From: a bacterium Scap17
Lineage (GTDB): Bacteria > Pseudomonadota > Gammaproteobacteria > Pseudomonadales > Halomonadaceae
Assembly: GCA_013376735.1 (NCBI GenBank)
Contig: VINJ01000001.1
Coordinates: 3,286,001-3,350,000, forward strand
DNA length: 64,000 nucleotides
Direction: 5' to 3'
Position numbers and translations under genes: made by a program. Every line of letters begins with the position of its first letter. Positions within the stretch are counted from its first letter, which is position 1. The notes below the pieces were generated by a model, which had not been told where the DNA came from, made no database searches, and saw nothing but the letters and a program-made list of their open reading frames with translations. Positions 51,843 through 60,037 of the stretch are shown in pieces.

Positions 51843-53402
51843 ATGTCCGTCGAAGACCTGCACCTGAACCTGCGCAACCTGCAGGAATCAGACTACCCCC
51901 AGCTCAAGCGCCTGATGGACGGCATCTATGACGACATCGGTGGCGCCTGGCCTGAGCACACCATCAACCGTCTGATCGCCGAATTCCCCGATGGCCAGAT
52001 CGTGATCGAGGATGGCGACAAGCTGGTCGGTGTCGCTCTGACGGCACTGGTGGATTACGACGCCTTCTCCAACCCGCACAAGTACGACGACCTGATCGGC
52101 CAGCGCGAGATCATCCTCAACAAGGAGGATGGCGATGCGCTTTACGGTCTGGATGTGCTGATCGACGTCGACTACCGCGGCTATCGCCTCGGTCGCCGCC
52201 TGTACGAGGCGCGCAAGGACCTGTGCCGCTCGATGAATCTGCGCTCGATTCTGGCCGGCGGACGCATTCCCCAGTACCACGAATATGCCGCCGAGCTCTC
52301 GCCCTCCGAGTACATCGACAAGGTGGAGCGTCGCGAGATCCATGACCCCATCCTGTCGTTCCAGCTGGCCAACGGCTTTCTGGTCAAGCGCCTTTTGCGC
52401 CAGTACCTGCCCGAAGATGAGGATTCCCAGGGCTACGCCACCCTGCTGGAGTGGAGCAATATCCTGTTCGAGCCCGTCGAGCGCGTGCTGGAAAGCCGCA
52501 AGACGATGATTCGCGTCGGCGCTGTGCAGTGGCAGATGCGCAAGTTCGACAGTGTCGAATCCGTGCTGCAACAGGTCGAGTACTACGTCGATGCCCTGTC
52601 GGATTACCAGAGCGACTTCGCCGTCTTCCCGGAACTGTTCAACACGCCGTTGATCGGCCTTCTGGAAGACCAGAGCGACCCGGTGCGCTGCATCCGCTAC
52701 CTCGCCGGCTTCACCGAGCGCTTCAAGCAGGAAATCTCGCGCATGGCGGTGGCCTACAACATCAACATCGTGGCCGGTTCCATGGTCGAGATAGGTGACG
52801 ACAACGAGCTCTACAACGTCACCTACCTGTGTCACCGCGATGGCGAGATCGACCGTCAGGCCAAGCTGCACATCACGCCGCAGGAGCGCCGCGACTGGAT
52901 CATCAAGGGCGGTGACGAGCTGGCCGTGTTCGAGACCGACGCCGGACGCATCGGCATGCTGATTTGCTACGACGTGGAGTTCCCGGAACTGTCGCGCCTG
53001 CTGGCCGATCAGGACATGGACATCCTGATGGTGCCGTTCTGGACCGACACCAAGAACAGCTACCTGCGCGTGCGCAACTGCGCTCAGGCGCGTGCCATCG
53101 AGAACGAATGCTACGTGGTGGTCTGCGGCAGCGTCGGCAACCTGCCGTCCATCGAGAGCCTCGACATCCAGTACGCCCAGTCAGCGGTGTTCTCGCCGTC
53201 GGACTTCTCCTTCCCGCACGATGCGGTGATGGCCGAGACCACGCCGAACACCGAGATGATCATGTTCTCGGATCTCGATCTGGAGCGTCTCAAGGTGGTG
53301 CGCAGCGAAGGCTCGGTGACCAACCTGAAGGATCGCCGCAAGGACCTCTTCGAGCTGCGTCTGCGTGACTGGTCGTGGAAGTCCGGCAGCCGTCAGGACT
53401 GA
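51843..53402 (+). CDS. GNAT acetyltransferase fused to a nitrilase-type carbon-nitrogen hydrolase
   Basis: A 519-residue fusion. Residues about 8-190 form a GNAT domain (LRNLQESDYPQLKRLM, then LDVLIDVDYRGYRLGRRLY as the acetyl-CoA pyrophosphate loop). Residues about 225-505 form a CN-hydrolase domain with the catalytic triad E264 (FPELF), K341 (AKLHITP) and C375 (LICYDVEFPEL). This fusion exists widely in proteobacteria as an uncharacterised hydrolase, probably acting on an amide or acylated small molecule. ATG 51843 has AAGGAG six bases upstream; a longer frame lacks similarity. Downstream mtfA begins four bases after the stop. Confidence 0.92.
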   Translation: MSVEDLHLNLRNLQESDYPQLKRLMDGIYDDIGGAWPEHTINRLIAEFPDGQIVIEDGDKLVGVALTALVDYDAFSNPHKYDDLIGQREIILNKEDGDALYGLDVLIDVDYRGYRLGRRLYEARKDLCRSMNLRSILAGGRIPQYHEYAAELSPSEYIDKVERREIHDPILSFQLANGFLVKRLLRQYLPEDEDSQGYATLLEWSNILFEPVERVLESRKTMIRVGAVQWQMRKFDSVESVLQQVEYYVDALSDYQSDFAVFPELFNTPLIGLLEDQSDPVRCIRYLAGFTERFKQEISRMAVAYNINIVAGSMVEIGDDNELYNVTYLCHRDGEIDRQAKLHITPQERRDWIIKGGDELAVFETDAGRIGMLICYDVEFPELSRLLADQDMDILMVPFWTDTKNSYLRVRNCAQARAIENECYVVVCGSVGNLPSIESLDIQYAQSAVFSPSDFSFPHDAVMAETTPNTEMIMFSDLDLERLKVVRSEGSVTNLKDRRKDLFELRLRDWSWKSGSRQD

Positions 53403-53406
53403 AGCG

Positions 53407-54252
53407 ATGACGCACTGGTGGCAACGGCTGTGGCAGCGCCCCGCTCGCCACGGCCGTGACGGCTCAGCCCCGGACGCCTGCGCTGTCTCGACCGCCTCCC
53501 CCGCTGGTGAGACAGCGCCGGATGAGGCGTGGCAGGCAGTCCGCGAGCGCCTGCCGATCCTTGAGGGACTCGACGCCGAGGCACTGGCGCGTCTTGAGCG
53601 GCGCGCCCGCCATCAGCTGAGCGACTGGAAGCTGACCAGCGCCGAGCCGCTCGCACAGGTCGAGGCGCTGGCACTGGCTGCCCAGGCGATGCTGCTGCTC
53701 AACGGCTGGGCGCATGCCGAGCGCTGGCAGGACGCCGGCGCTCGCGTGCACGAGATCATGCTGCCGCTGCAGGCCATCCGCCGTGAGGTGGAAGAGATGG
53801 ATGACGCCGGTGTGGTGCATGTCTTCGAGGACACCCGCGCCGGCGAGACCTGGTATCAGGGGCCGGTGGTGGTCACCCAACAGGACCTGGCCGCCAGCGG
53901 TGACTGGAGCGGCTTCAATGTGGTGATCCATGAATTCGCCCACAAGCTCGACATGGCCAACGCCACCGATGCCGATGGCTTTCCGCCCCTGCCGCGCCAT
54001 ATCAGTGCGGCGGAGTGGCATGCCACCTTCACTGCCGTGTGGGATGACCTGAGCGCGCGCCTGTCACGCGGTGAGCCGACGCCCATCGATGACTACGCCG
54101 CCAGCCACCCCGCCGAATGCTTCGCCGTCTGCTGCGAGTATTTCTTTACTGCTCCGGATGAGCTCGATGCGGCCTATCCGGCGCTGTATGCCCTGCTGGA
54201 GCGCTTCTTCCAACAGTCGCCATTGGCGCGCTGCCCGTCGCCTTCCGACTGA
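53407..54252 (+). CDS. mtfA: Zinc-dependent peptidase MtfA
   Basis: A 281-residue metallopeptidase. The zinc-binding HEFAH lies at H175-H179 (VVIHEFAHKLDMANATDADG), with a third ligand expected in the downstream CFAVCCEYFF region. In E. coli MtfA titrates the Mlc repressor and so links to the glucose PTS; here no mlc is nearby, and only the peptidase role is certain. It starts four bases after the GNAT-nitrilase stop and is probably co-transcribed. The first 40 residues are variable and Trp/Arg/Gly rich. Confidence 0.9.
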   Translation: MTHWWQRLWQRPARHGRDGSAPDACAVSTASPAGETAPDEAWQAVRERLPILEGLDAEALARLERRARHQLSDWKLTSAEPLAQVEALALAAQAMLLLNGWAHAERWQDAGARVHEIMLPLQAIRREVEEMDDAGVVHVFEDTRAGETWYQGPVVVTQQDLAASGDWSGFNVVIHEFAHKLDMANATDADGFPPLPRHISAAEWHATFTAVWDDLSARLSRGEPTPIDDYAASHPAECFAVCCEYFFTAPDELDAAYPALYALLERFFQQSPLARCPSPSD

Positions 54253-54436
54253 CTACGCCAGACAGACGAGGCACCAGGCAGACAAGGCGCCAGCCAGCCG
54301 AGGAAAGAGTGAGAGAAGAGATAGCGGCCGCTTACCGTGGCGGACACCACCTCAAGATAACGGTATATCGTTCAAAGCGTACCTGCAGGCACGGAACACC
54401 AATCAACAGGGGACACAGAAGCACCCTCTGCATCGC

Positions 54437-55360
54437 TCACTTTGGCTCCGCTAGCAGATAATCCCAGACACGCTGCGCGGTGGGCCGCATCGGGCGTTGA
54501 TTGGAGCGCACCAGCCAGAAGTTCTGCTCGGCGGGGATCGTCAGCGCGAAGACCTGCTCCAGCCCGCCATTGCCGGACGCCACCCATTGCCGGAAATGGC
54601 CTTCATGCACCAGCGCCACCCCCATGCCGAGACGCGCCATTTCCAGCGTCATCACCTGGGTGTCACAGCTGATGGTGGAGGTCGTCTTCTCCAGCCCCAG
54701 TTGATCTGCCGCCACCAGCCAGCGCCGCCAGCCCACCGCGAAACCTGCGGCATGCAGCAGCGTCATGCCGGCCAAGTCCGCTGCCGTGGTCAGCTGCGCG
54801 CTCAGCGCCGGACTCGCCACGACGGTCATTCTCTCCTGCTCTGCCCCGACCTGGATCGCCTCCACCTGCGGCCAGTCGCCCTGACCGTAGCGCAGCTCGA
54901 TATCCACCTGCTCGCCATCGAAGTCGCTCTGCCAGAAGGCACTGACCAGACGCAACGCGATCTCGGGCTGATCACGGTGGAAGTTCGCCAGCCGTGGCAA
55001 CAGCCAGGCCTGCTGGCTCATCGGGGTCGCACGCAGGCTGACCGGCGCGGCGCGCGAGGGGCCGAAGACTTCCAGCGTGCCCTCCTGCAGGCGCTGGAAG
55101 CCATCCTGCAGCGCCGGCAGCCAGGCCTGACCGGCCGGCGTCAGATTGAGGCTGCGGGCATGCCGCACGAACAATGGCTGGCCAAGGCGGTCCTCCAGCT
55201 GGCGAATCCGCTGGCTAATGGCCGACTGGGTGACACTCAGCTCCTCGGCGGCACGCGTGAAGCTCATCAGGCGCGCAGCGGCTTCGAAGGCCTGCAACCA
55301 GGCCAGCGGCGGCAGGGGGCGCGGCAAGGCATTCGGCGTCGTGGGGGAAGGTTCGTGCAT
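54437..55360 (-). CDS. LysR-family transcriptional regulator, GcvA-like
   Basis: A 307-residue LTTR with a winged helix (PPLAWLQAFEAAARLMSFTRAAEELSVTQSAISQRIRQLE) and an effector domain (VSLRATPMSQQAWLLPRLANF, then MTLEMARLGMGVALVHEGHF). The sequence style is that of the GcvA subgroup. It is divergent from the dioxygenase gene, and a perfect T-N11-A dyad (55400-55412) lies 40 bases upstream, so it probably controls that gene. The inducer is unknown. Confidence 0.9.
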   Translation of the reverse strand: MHEPSPTTPNALPRPLPPLAWLQAFEAAARLMSFTRAAEELSVTQSAISQRIRQLEDRLGQPLFVRHARSLNLTPAGQAWLPALQDGFQRLQEGTLEVFGPSRAAPVSLRATPMSQQAWLLPRLANFHRDQPEIALRLVSAFWQSDFDGEQVDIELRYGQGDWPQVEAIQVGAEQERMTVVASPALSAQLTTAADLAGMTLLHAAGFAVGWRRWLVAADQLGLEKTTSTISCDTQVMTLEMARLGMGVALVHEGHFRQWVASGNGGLEQVFALTIPAEQNFWLVRSNQRPMRPTAQRVWDYLLAEPK

Positions 55361-55399
55361 GGCTATCTCGCATCAGAGCATGAAGGTCAATCGCACACA

Positions 55400-55412
55400 T
55401 TAGCTCAGCTAA
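55400..55412. promoter_or_regulatory. LysR box between LysR and the dioxygenase
   Basis: TTAGCT-C-AGCTAA is a perfect 13-base dyad with the T-N11-A arrangement of LysR sites, within a CTAA-containing context. It lies between two divergent genes. Confidence 0.55.
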
Positions 55413-55571
55413 GTCATGGCCGTCATATTTCGCGTTGGCCAGCCGTGATGACGAGGGGGACAATGGTCTCATTCTCGGGTCACGGCTCAGCGTCACAGCT
55501 CAGCCATACGACCCAGCACGCGACACGTGTTGACTCACCTGCTACTGCATACACGACATAGGACAGCACCC

Positions 55572-56804
55572 ATGGAGACTCTCATCGCATCTGCCCCGGA
55601 CACTCAAGACACTGAAGCGCCACAGGAACGCCATCATTGGGACATGAAGGAATACCTGCCCCATCACGAGGGCGCGCCGCTGGTGATGGCAGACCACGAC
55701 GAGACCCTGGCGTCACTGGCATGGGCCAGCGGTGAGCAGACCCAACTGCCGCTGATCTGGCTGCGCGATCACTGCGCCTGCGATCTCTGCCGGCATCCGC
55801 AGACCTTCGAGCGCACCTTCATGCTGATGGACGACGCGGCCCTGACAGTGCATCAGATGCGTGTCGAGCAAGGCAATCTCGTCGTCGTCTGGCAGGACGG
55901 CCACACCAGCCACTTCGATGCCGGCTGGTTGCTGCAACGTCGTCCGAGTGATGCGCCGCCAGCCACGCCGGTTCCCGCAAGCCAGGCTTGGCAGCAGGCC
56001 CATCAACCTCACGTCACCGCCTTTGCCGACTACATGGCCGGTGGGCAGGCGCGCCTGGGCTGGCTGGAAGCGCTGTGCCGCGACGGCTTCGCGATTCTGG
56101 ATGCCGGCCCGACGGCAGGCGGCGAGATCGACCAGGTGGCCGCGACCATCGGCCCGATCCGCGCGACCAACTTCGGCGGCCGTTTCGAGGTCTTCTCCAA
56201 GCAGGCGCCCAACAACGCCGCCTACACGCCGATCGCGCTGGAACTGCACACCGACCTGCCCAACTGGCGCCAGCCGCCGGACATCCAGATGCTCTACTGC
56301 CTGGCCAACGAGGCCGAAGGCGGGGACTCCATCTTCGGAGACGGCATGGCGGTCGCCGAAGCCCTGCGCGAGCGAGACCCGCAGGCCTTCAGGCTGCTGG
56401 CCGAGACCCCGGTGGACTTCCGCTTTGCCGACGAAAATACGGACCTGGTAGTGCGCGAGCCGGTGATCCATCTGGATGCCAACGACAAGGTCATCGAGGT
56501 GCGCTTCAACAACTGGATCCGCGACAGCCTGCGCCTGCCGCTGGAACAGATGCAGGCCTGGTACAGCGCTTATCGCCAGTATTGGAGCATTCTGCGCGAA
56601 CCGGCCTTCCGTCTGCACCTCAAGCTGGAAGCCGGCCAGATGGTGGCCTTCGACAACCGCCGCGTGATGCACGGCCGCAAGTCCTTCGACCCGACGACCG
56701 GTCGCCGCCACCTGCAGGGCTGCTATGTGGACTACGACATGGTGGAATCCGCACTGCGCGTCACGGCGCGCCAGCTGGCCAGTGCCGACCCCACTCAGTC
56801 GTGA
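55572..56804 (+). CDS. Gamma-butyrobetaine dioxygenase-like Fe(II)/2-oxoglutarate enzyme
   Basis: A 410-residue enzyme with the two-part BBOX architecture: an N-terminal zinc domain (LIWLRDHCACDLCRHPQT) and a TauD-type jelly roll. The iron ligands are H226 and D228 (LELHTDLPNW) and H367 (VMHGRKSF), and a family-typical segment reads GFAILDAGP. BBOX hydroxylates gamma-butyrobetaine to carnitine; bacterial relatives act on this or on trimethylammonium compounds. A role in compatible-solute or carnitine metabolism is inference, consistent with betT in the same window. ATG 55572 is the likeliest start; the ribosome site is weak. Confidence 0.85.
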   Translation: METLIASAPDTQDTEAPQERHHWDMKEYLPHHEGAPLVMADHDETLASLAWASGEQTQLPLIWLRDHCACDLCRHPQTFERTFMLMDDAALTVHQMRVEQGNLVVVWQDGHTSHFDAGWLLQRRPSDAPPATPVPASQAWQQAHQPHVTAFADYMAGGQARLGWLEALCRDGFAILDAGPTAGGEIDQVAATIGPIRATNFGGRFEVFSKQAPNNAAYTPIALELHTDLPNWRQPPDIQMLYCLANEAEGGDSIFGDGMAVAEALRERDPQAFRLLAETPVDFRFADENTDLVVREPVIHLDANDKVIEVRFNNWIRDSLRLPLEQMQAWYSAYRQYWSILREPAFRLHLKLEAGQMVAFDNRRVMHGRKSFDPTTGRRHLQGCYVDYDMVESALRVTARQLASADPTQS

Positions 56805-56845
56805 GCACTACAGCCCGCATGCCGTCGAATGCCTGAAATAGCGTT

Positions 56846-56873
56846 GAACCGCACGCAAGGGTTGCGGCGGTTC
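56846..56873 (+). terminator. Hairpin after the dioxygenase gene
   Basis: GAACCGC with inner CGCA pairs with TGCG and GCGGTTC around a short loop. It is terminator-like but lacks a strong T-run. Confidence 0.4.
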
Positions 56874-56935
56874 CTCCAGGGCATACCACGCAAGGCAGTG
56901 GCATCCTGAGAGTCTGGCAACTCAGGTATCGCCCC

Positions 56936-58204
56936 ATGAATCCCATGACACTCTGCTTTGCGGATGACACCCTGGAACGACGCTATCGTCGTCGACAGAT
57001 CGAGACCTCACACAAGCTCAGCCGGATCACCATCCCGCTGAGCTGTCTGCTGTTCGCCTCCTATGCGCTGATCGAGATCAGCATGGACGAGCACTACGAG
57101 CCCTTTCTGCTGCTACGCGCCGGTATTCTGGTCAGCGTGCTGAGCCTGTTTCTGCTGTCACGCCTCCCGCGCTTCAGACACCACGTCAACGGCATCCTGT
57201 GCCTCGCCTCACTGGTAGCAGCGCTGGGGACGCTGGCGATGTTCCATCTGGGAGATGGCCATGCCGGTGAGCACCTGGTGGGTGGTCATGCTGGAGAATT
57301 TCAGGGAGACAGCCACGCTGGTGGGCACCTGGTGGACGACCATGCCGGAGAACATCCAGAAGACAGCCACGCCGACGAGCATGGTAATTTCCCGGTCTAT
57401 TTCGTCACTCTGTTGCTACTGGTCTTCTGGACCTACACTCTGCTGGGACTGCAGTTCATCTATGCCATGGCTTGCGGCCTGCTGATATGGATGGGCTGCA
57501 CCGCCAGCTGCGCGCTGATGCATCATGGCTCCCATGTACTGGTGGAAGCCAACGAGATTTTCTTCATGATGGCCGCCAATCTGCTGGCGGGCATGAGCGC
57601 CTACTCGCGCGAGCGCCAGAGCCGACAACTCTTCCTGCATGAATGCCATATCACCGGTGAGCGGGACGATCTGCGCGACCATGCGATGTGCGACTCACTC
57701 ACCGGGCTGCTCAACCGGCGCGCCCTGCTGACACGCCTCGACCAGATACTCGACATCCAGACCCCCGGCACCGTGCAGGCCGCGTTGTTCATCGACCTCG
57801 ATGGCTTCAAGCCCGTCAATGACCGCCACGGCCATGCCATCGGCGATGAGGTGCTGCGCATCACCGGCGAGCGCCTGGGCAACACCTTGCGCGGCAACGA
57901 TATCGTCGGCCGCCTGGGGGGCGATGAGTTTCTGGTGCTGATCAGCCGTGAGGGCAACTGCCGCAAGGGCCCGGAGCAGCTGGCGGAACGTCTGATCGAC
58001 GCCATCAGCCGCCCCATCACGCTGGAAGTCGATGGCGAGCCGCTGATCATCGCCGTCAGCGCCAGCATCGGCATCAGCCTGTTCCCCTTTTCGGGCGCCA
58101 CGCCGGAAACGGTCATCGCGCGCGCCGACAGCGCCATGTACGAGGCCAAGCAACGCGGTCGGGGCGTCGTCGTCACCGGCAATCCGCTCCGCCTGGTACT
58201 GTGA
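56936..58204 (+). CDS. Membrane diguanylate cyclase with a histidine-rich tandem-repeat loop
   Basis: A 422-residue GGDEF protein that makes cyclic di-GMP. About six membrane helices occupy residues 30-220. The GGDEF domain (about 245-415) has RLGGDEFLVL, the conserved DPLTGLLNRR-type opening (CDSLTGLLNRRALL), and an inhibitory I-site RGND five residues before GGDEF. Between two helices, residues 108-151 are five nonapeptides of the type (G/S/D)HAGEHxxD, predicted to face the periplasm or form a large loop; four of the five hold an HxxxH pair. This points to metal or pH sensing, but that is inference. AGGT lies before ATG 56936. Confidence 0.85.
   Translation: MNPMTLCFADDTLERRYRRRQIETSHKLSRITIPLSCLLFASYALIEISMDEHYEPFLLLRAGILVSVLSLFLLSRLPRFRHHVNGILCLASLVAALGTLAMFHLGDGHAGEHLVGGHAGEFQGDSHAGGHLVDDHAGEHPEDSHADEHGNFPVYFVTLLLLVFWTYTLLGLQFIYAMACGLLIWMGCTASCALMHHGSHVLVEANEIFFMMAANLLAGMSAYSRERQSRQLFLHECHITGERDDLRDHAMCDSLTGLLNRRALLTRLDQILDIQTPGTVQAALFIDLDGFKPVNDRHGHAIGDEVLRITGERLGNTLRGNDIVGRLGGDEFLVLISREGNCRKGPEQLAERLIDAISRPITLEVDGEPLIIAVSASIGISLFPFSGATPETVIARADSAMYEAKQRGRGVVVTGNPLRLVL
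57257..57388 (+). repeat. 27-bp tandem repeat, five copies, encoding His-rich nonapeptides
   Basis: Five 9-codon units encode GHAGEHLVG, GHAGEFQGD, SHAGGHLVD, DHAGEHPED and SHADEHGN. Alternate units are more alike than adjacent ones, so the array probably grew by duplication of an 18-residue pair. Confidence 0.9.
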
Positions 58205-58318
58205 CGATCGACGCTCGACGCCTCAAGCATGTCGCCGAGCCCCCTCCCTCTTGAGACAGCGGCAGACGCCCCAATGAGACAAGGATGCCATCTCGTCCTT
58301 TTCTCATGACCCGCATCA

Positions 58319-58359
58319 CGCCAGGACGCCCCACGACTCATCAACGGGGCGTCCTGGCG
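58319..58359 (+). terminator. 14-bp perfect hairpin just before the lipocalin gene
   Basis: CGCCAGGACGCCCC (58319-58332) pairs perfectly with GGGGCGTCCTGGCG (58346-58359). The ribosome site GGAG (58363-58366) follows at once. There is no T-run. It could terminate the cyclase transcript or control lipocalin translation. Confidence 0.5.
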
Positions 58360-58373
58360 CATGGAGCCTGCCA

Positions 58374-58931
58374 ATGACACGCCTGCCGCATCTTGCCTTC
58401 TCTCTCATCGGTCTCGGCCTTCTCGGCGGCTGCGCCGGAGTCCCCTCTGGCACCCAGCCCGTCGAGGGTTTCGAGCTCGAACGTTACTACGGTGAATGGC
58501 GCGAGATCGCCCGCCTGCCCAATGGCTTCGAGGAGGGCTTGAGCTGCGTCAGCGCTGATTACTCGCCCCGCGAGGACGGCGGCGTGCGCGTCATCAATCG
58601 CGGCTACAATGCCGAGCAAGGGCAATGGAGTCAGGCCGAAGGTCGCGCCTACTTCACTCAGGGCAGCGAGACGGCGGCCCTCAAGGTCAGCTTCTTCGGC
58701 CCCTTCTATGGCGGCTACAACGTGCTGGCGCTGGATGAGGACTATCAGTGGTCGCTGGTGGCCGGTGCCGATCGCGACTACCTGTGGATACTGGCACGTG
58801 AGCCACAGCTGGATGACGACACCTATCAGGCGCTGGTCGATCAGGCCGCCGAGCTGGGCTTCGCCACCGACGCGCTGATCAAGGTCGAGCAGGGCGATGC
58901 CTGCCCTTCTCCTGATGACACCGAACGCTGA
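58374..58931 (+). CDS. blc: Outer-membrane lipoprotein of the bacterial lipocalin (Blc) family
   Basis: A 185-residue lipoprotein. The signal peptide ends in the lipobox LGGC with C20 as lipidated residue. The mature protein shows the lipocalin signature YYGEWREIARLPNGFEEGL, then a central barrel and late segments KVSFFGPFYGGYNVLALDEDYQWSLVAG and DYLWILAREPQLDDDTYQ, all matching Blc. It probably binds fatty acids or lysophospholipids at the outer membrane under stress. GGAG lies seven bases before ATG 58374, immediately after a strong hairpin. Confidence 0.92.
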   Translation: MTRLPHLAFSLIGLGLLGGCAGVPSGTQPVEGFELERYYGEWREIARLPNGFEEGLSCVSADYSPREDGGVRVINRGYNAEQGQWSQAEGRAYFTQGSETAALKVSFFGPFYGGYNVLALDEDYQWSLVAGADRDYLWILAREPQLDDDTYQALVDQAAELGFATDALIKVEQGDACPSPDDTER

Positions 58932-58967
58932 CTCCGGTCGCTGACACCGAACCCGGTCCCAGGGCCC

Positions 58968-59005
58968 AAGGCCTGACACCAAGGCCTGACACCAAGGTCT
59001 AAACC
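58968..59005 (+). repeat. 13-bp tandem repeat, two perfect and one partial copy
   Basis: AAGGCCTGACACC occurs twice in succession and then a third degenerate copy, in the intergenic region before the DUF1338 gene. Confidence 0.85.
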
Positions 59006-59218
59006 GGCGCGTGACGTTTATATGGTGCGGACAGCCGCTTTCATCCAACCGACCTCGCCTCTTGTCACGCGCGCGTGGCTCGCCAATGGTGAGCTGACAA
59101 TCTTCCGGGGTAGCGCCTCGCCGAGTGCGCTGCCCTGATGCCAATCGTTTGATGCTGTCGCCCAGTGCCAGTGACGCCTCGCTGCACTGGGCAACTCAGT
59201 TCAGAGGGAGCCCGTGCC

Positions 59219-60037
59219 ATGGATATCCAGCAGTTCTTCAGCGCCCTGTGGGATGACTACGTCGCCATGACGCCCCAGGCCCAAAAGATCCAGGATGCCT
59301 TCATCGCTGACGGCGAGACCATCGTCAACGACCACGTCGCCTTCCGCACCTTCGATCGCGGGCCGATCACCCTGAGCGCGCTGGAGCCTCACCTGCTGGC
59401 GCTGGGCTACACCCGCTTCGCACCCTATGATTTCCGCGAGAAGAAACTGCGCGCCTTCGGCTATCTACCGCCATCTCCCGACATGCCGCGCGTCTTTCTC
59501 TCCGAGCTGAAATGCCACGAGCTATCCGAGCGCGCCCAGGCGATCATCGATGGCCTGGTCAGCCAGATCTCGCCGGATGCCGCCACCCAGCCCTCCGTGC
59601 TGTGGTCGGGCCGCCTGTGGAAGGCGCCCAGCTTCGAGCAGTATCAGCGTCTGATGGAAGAGAGCGAATATGCCGCCTGGCTATCGATCATCGGCCTGCG
59701 CGCCAACCACTTCACCATCAGCGTCAACGCGCTCGAACGTCACGACACCCTCGACAAGGTGCTGGCGCGTGTCGAGGCGCTTGGCCTTGGCATCAATCCG
59801 GCCGGAGGACACATCAAGGGCTCGCCCGAGGTGCTGCTGGAGCAGGCCTCCACCCTTGCTGACCGCCAGACCTTCACCTTCGCCGGTGGCGAGGAGCATG
59901 AGATCTCCACCTGCTACTACGAGTTCGCGCGCCGCTACCCCGATGCCGATGGCGAGCTGTATCAGGGCTTCGTGGCCGCCAGCGCCGACAAGATCTTCGA
60001 ATCCACCAATGTCCGCCAGGAGCCGACTGCCTCGTGA
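59219..60037 (+). CDS. DUF1338 family metal-dependent protein (2-oxoadipate dioxygenase/decarboxylase-like)
   Basis: A 272-residue protein of the DUF1338 (PF07063) family, related to HglS, which turns 2-oxoadipate into D-2-hydroxyglutarate in lysine catabolism. Visible conserved stretches are VNDHVAFRTFDRG (metal His), PRVFLSELKCHELSE, LRANHFTISVN (second His), and YYEFARRY near the C-terminus. Its stop overlaps the astE start by four bases, so translation is coupled; the pairing points to amino-acid catabolism, arginine or lysine, but the true substrate may differ from 2-oxoadipate. ATG 59219 has GGGAG eight bases upstream. Confidence 0.85.
   Translation: MDIQQFFSALWDDYVAMTPQAQKIQDAFIADGETIVNDHVAFRTFDRGPITLSALEPHLLALGYTRFAPYDFREKKLRAFGYLPPSPDMPRVFLSELKCHELSERAQAIIDGLVSQISPDAATQPSVLWSGRLWKAPSFEQYQRLMEESEYAAWLSIIGLRANHFTISVNALERHDTLDKVLARVEALGLGINPAGGHIKGSPEVLLEQASTLADRQTFTFAGGEEHEISTCYYEFARRYPDADGELYQGFVAASADKIFESTNVRQEPTAS

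Noticed and set aside
54497-55561. Plus-strand frame over the LysR gene
   Set aside because: Antisense shadow crossing the divergent operator region.
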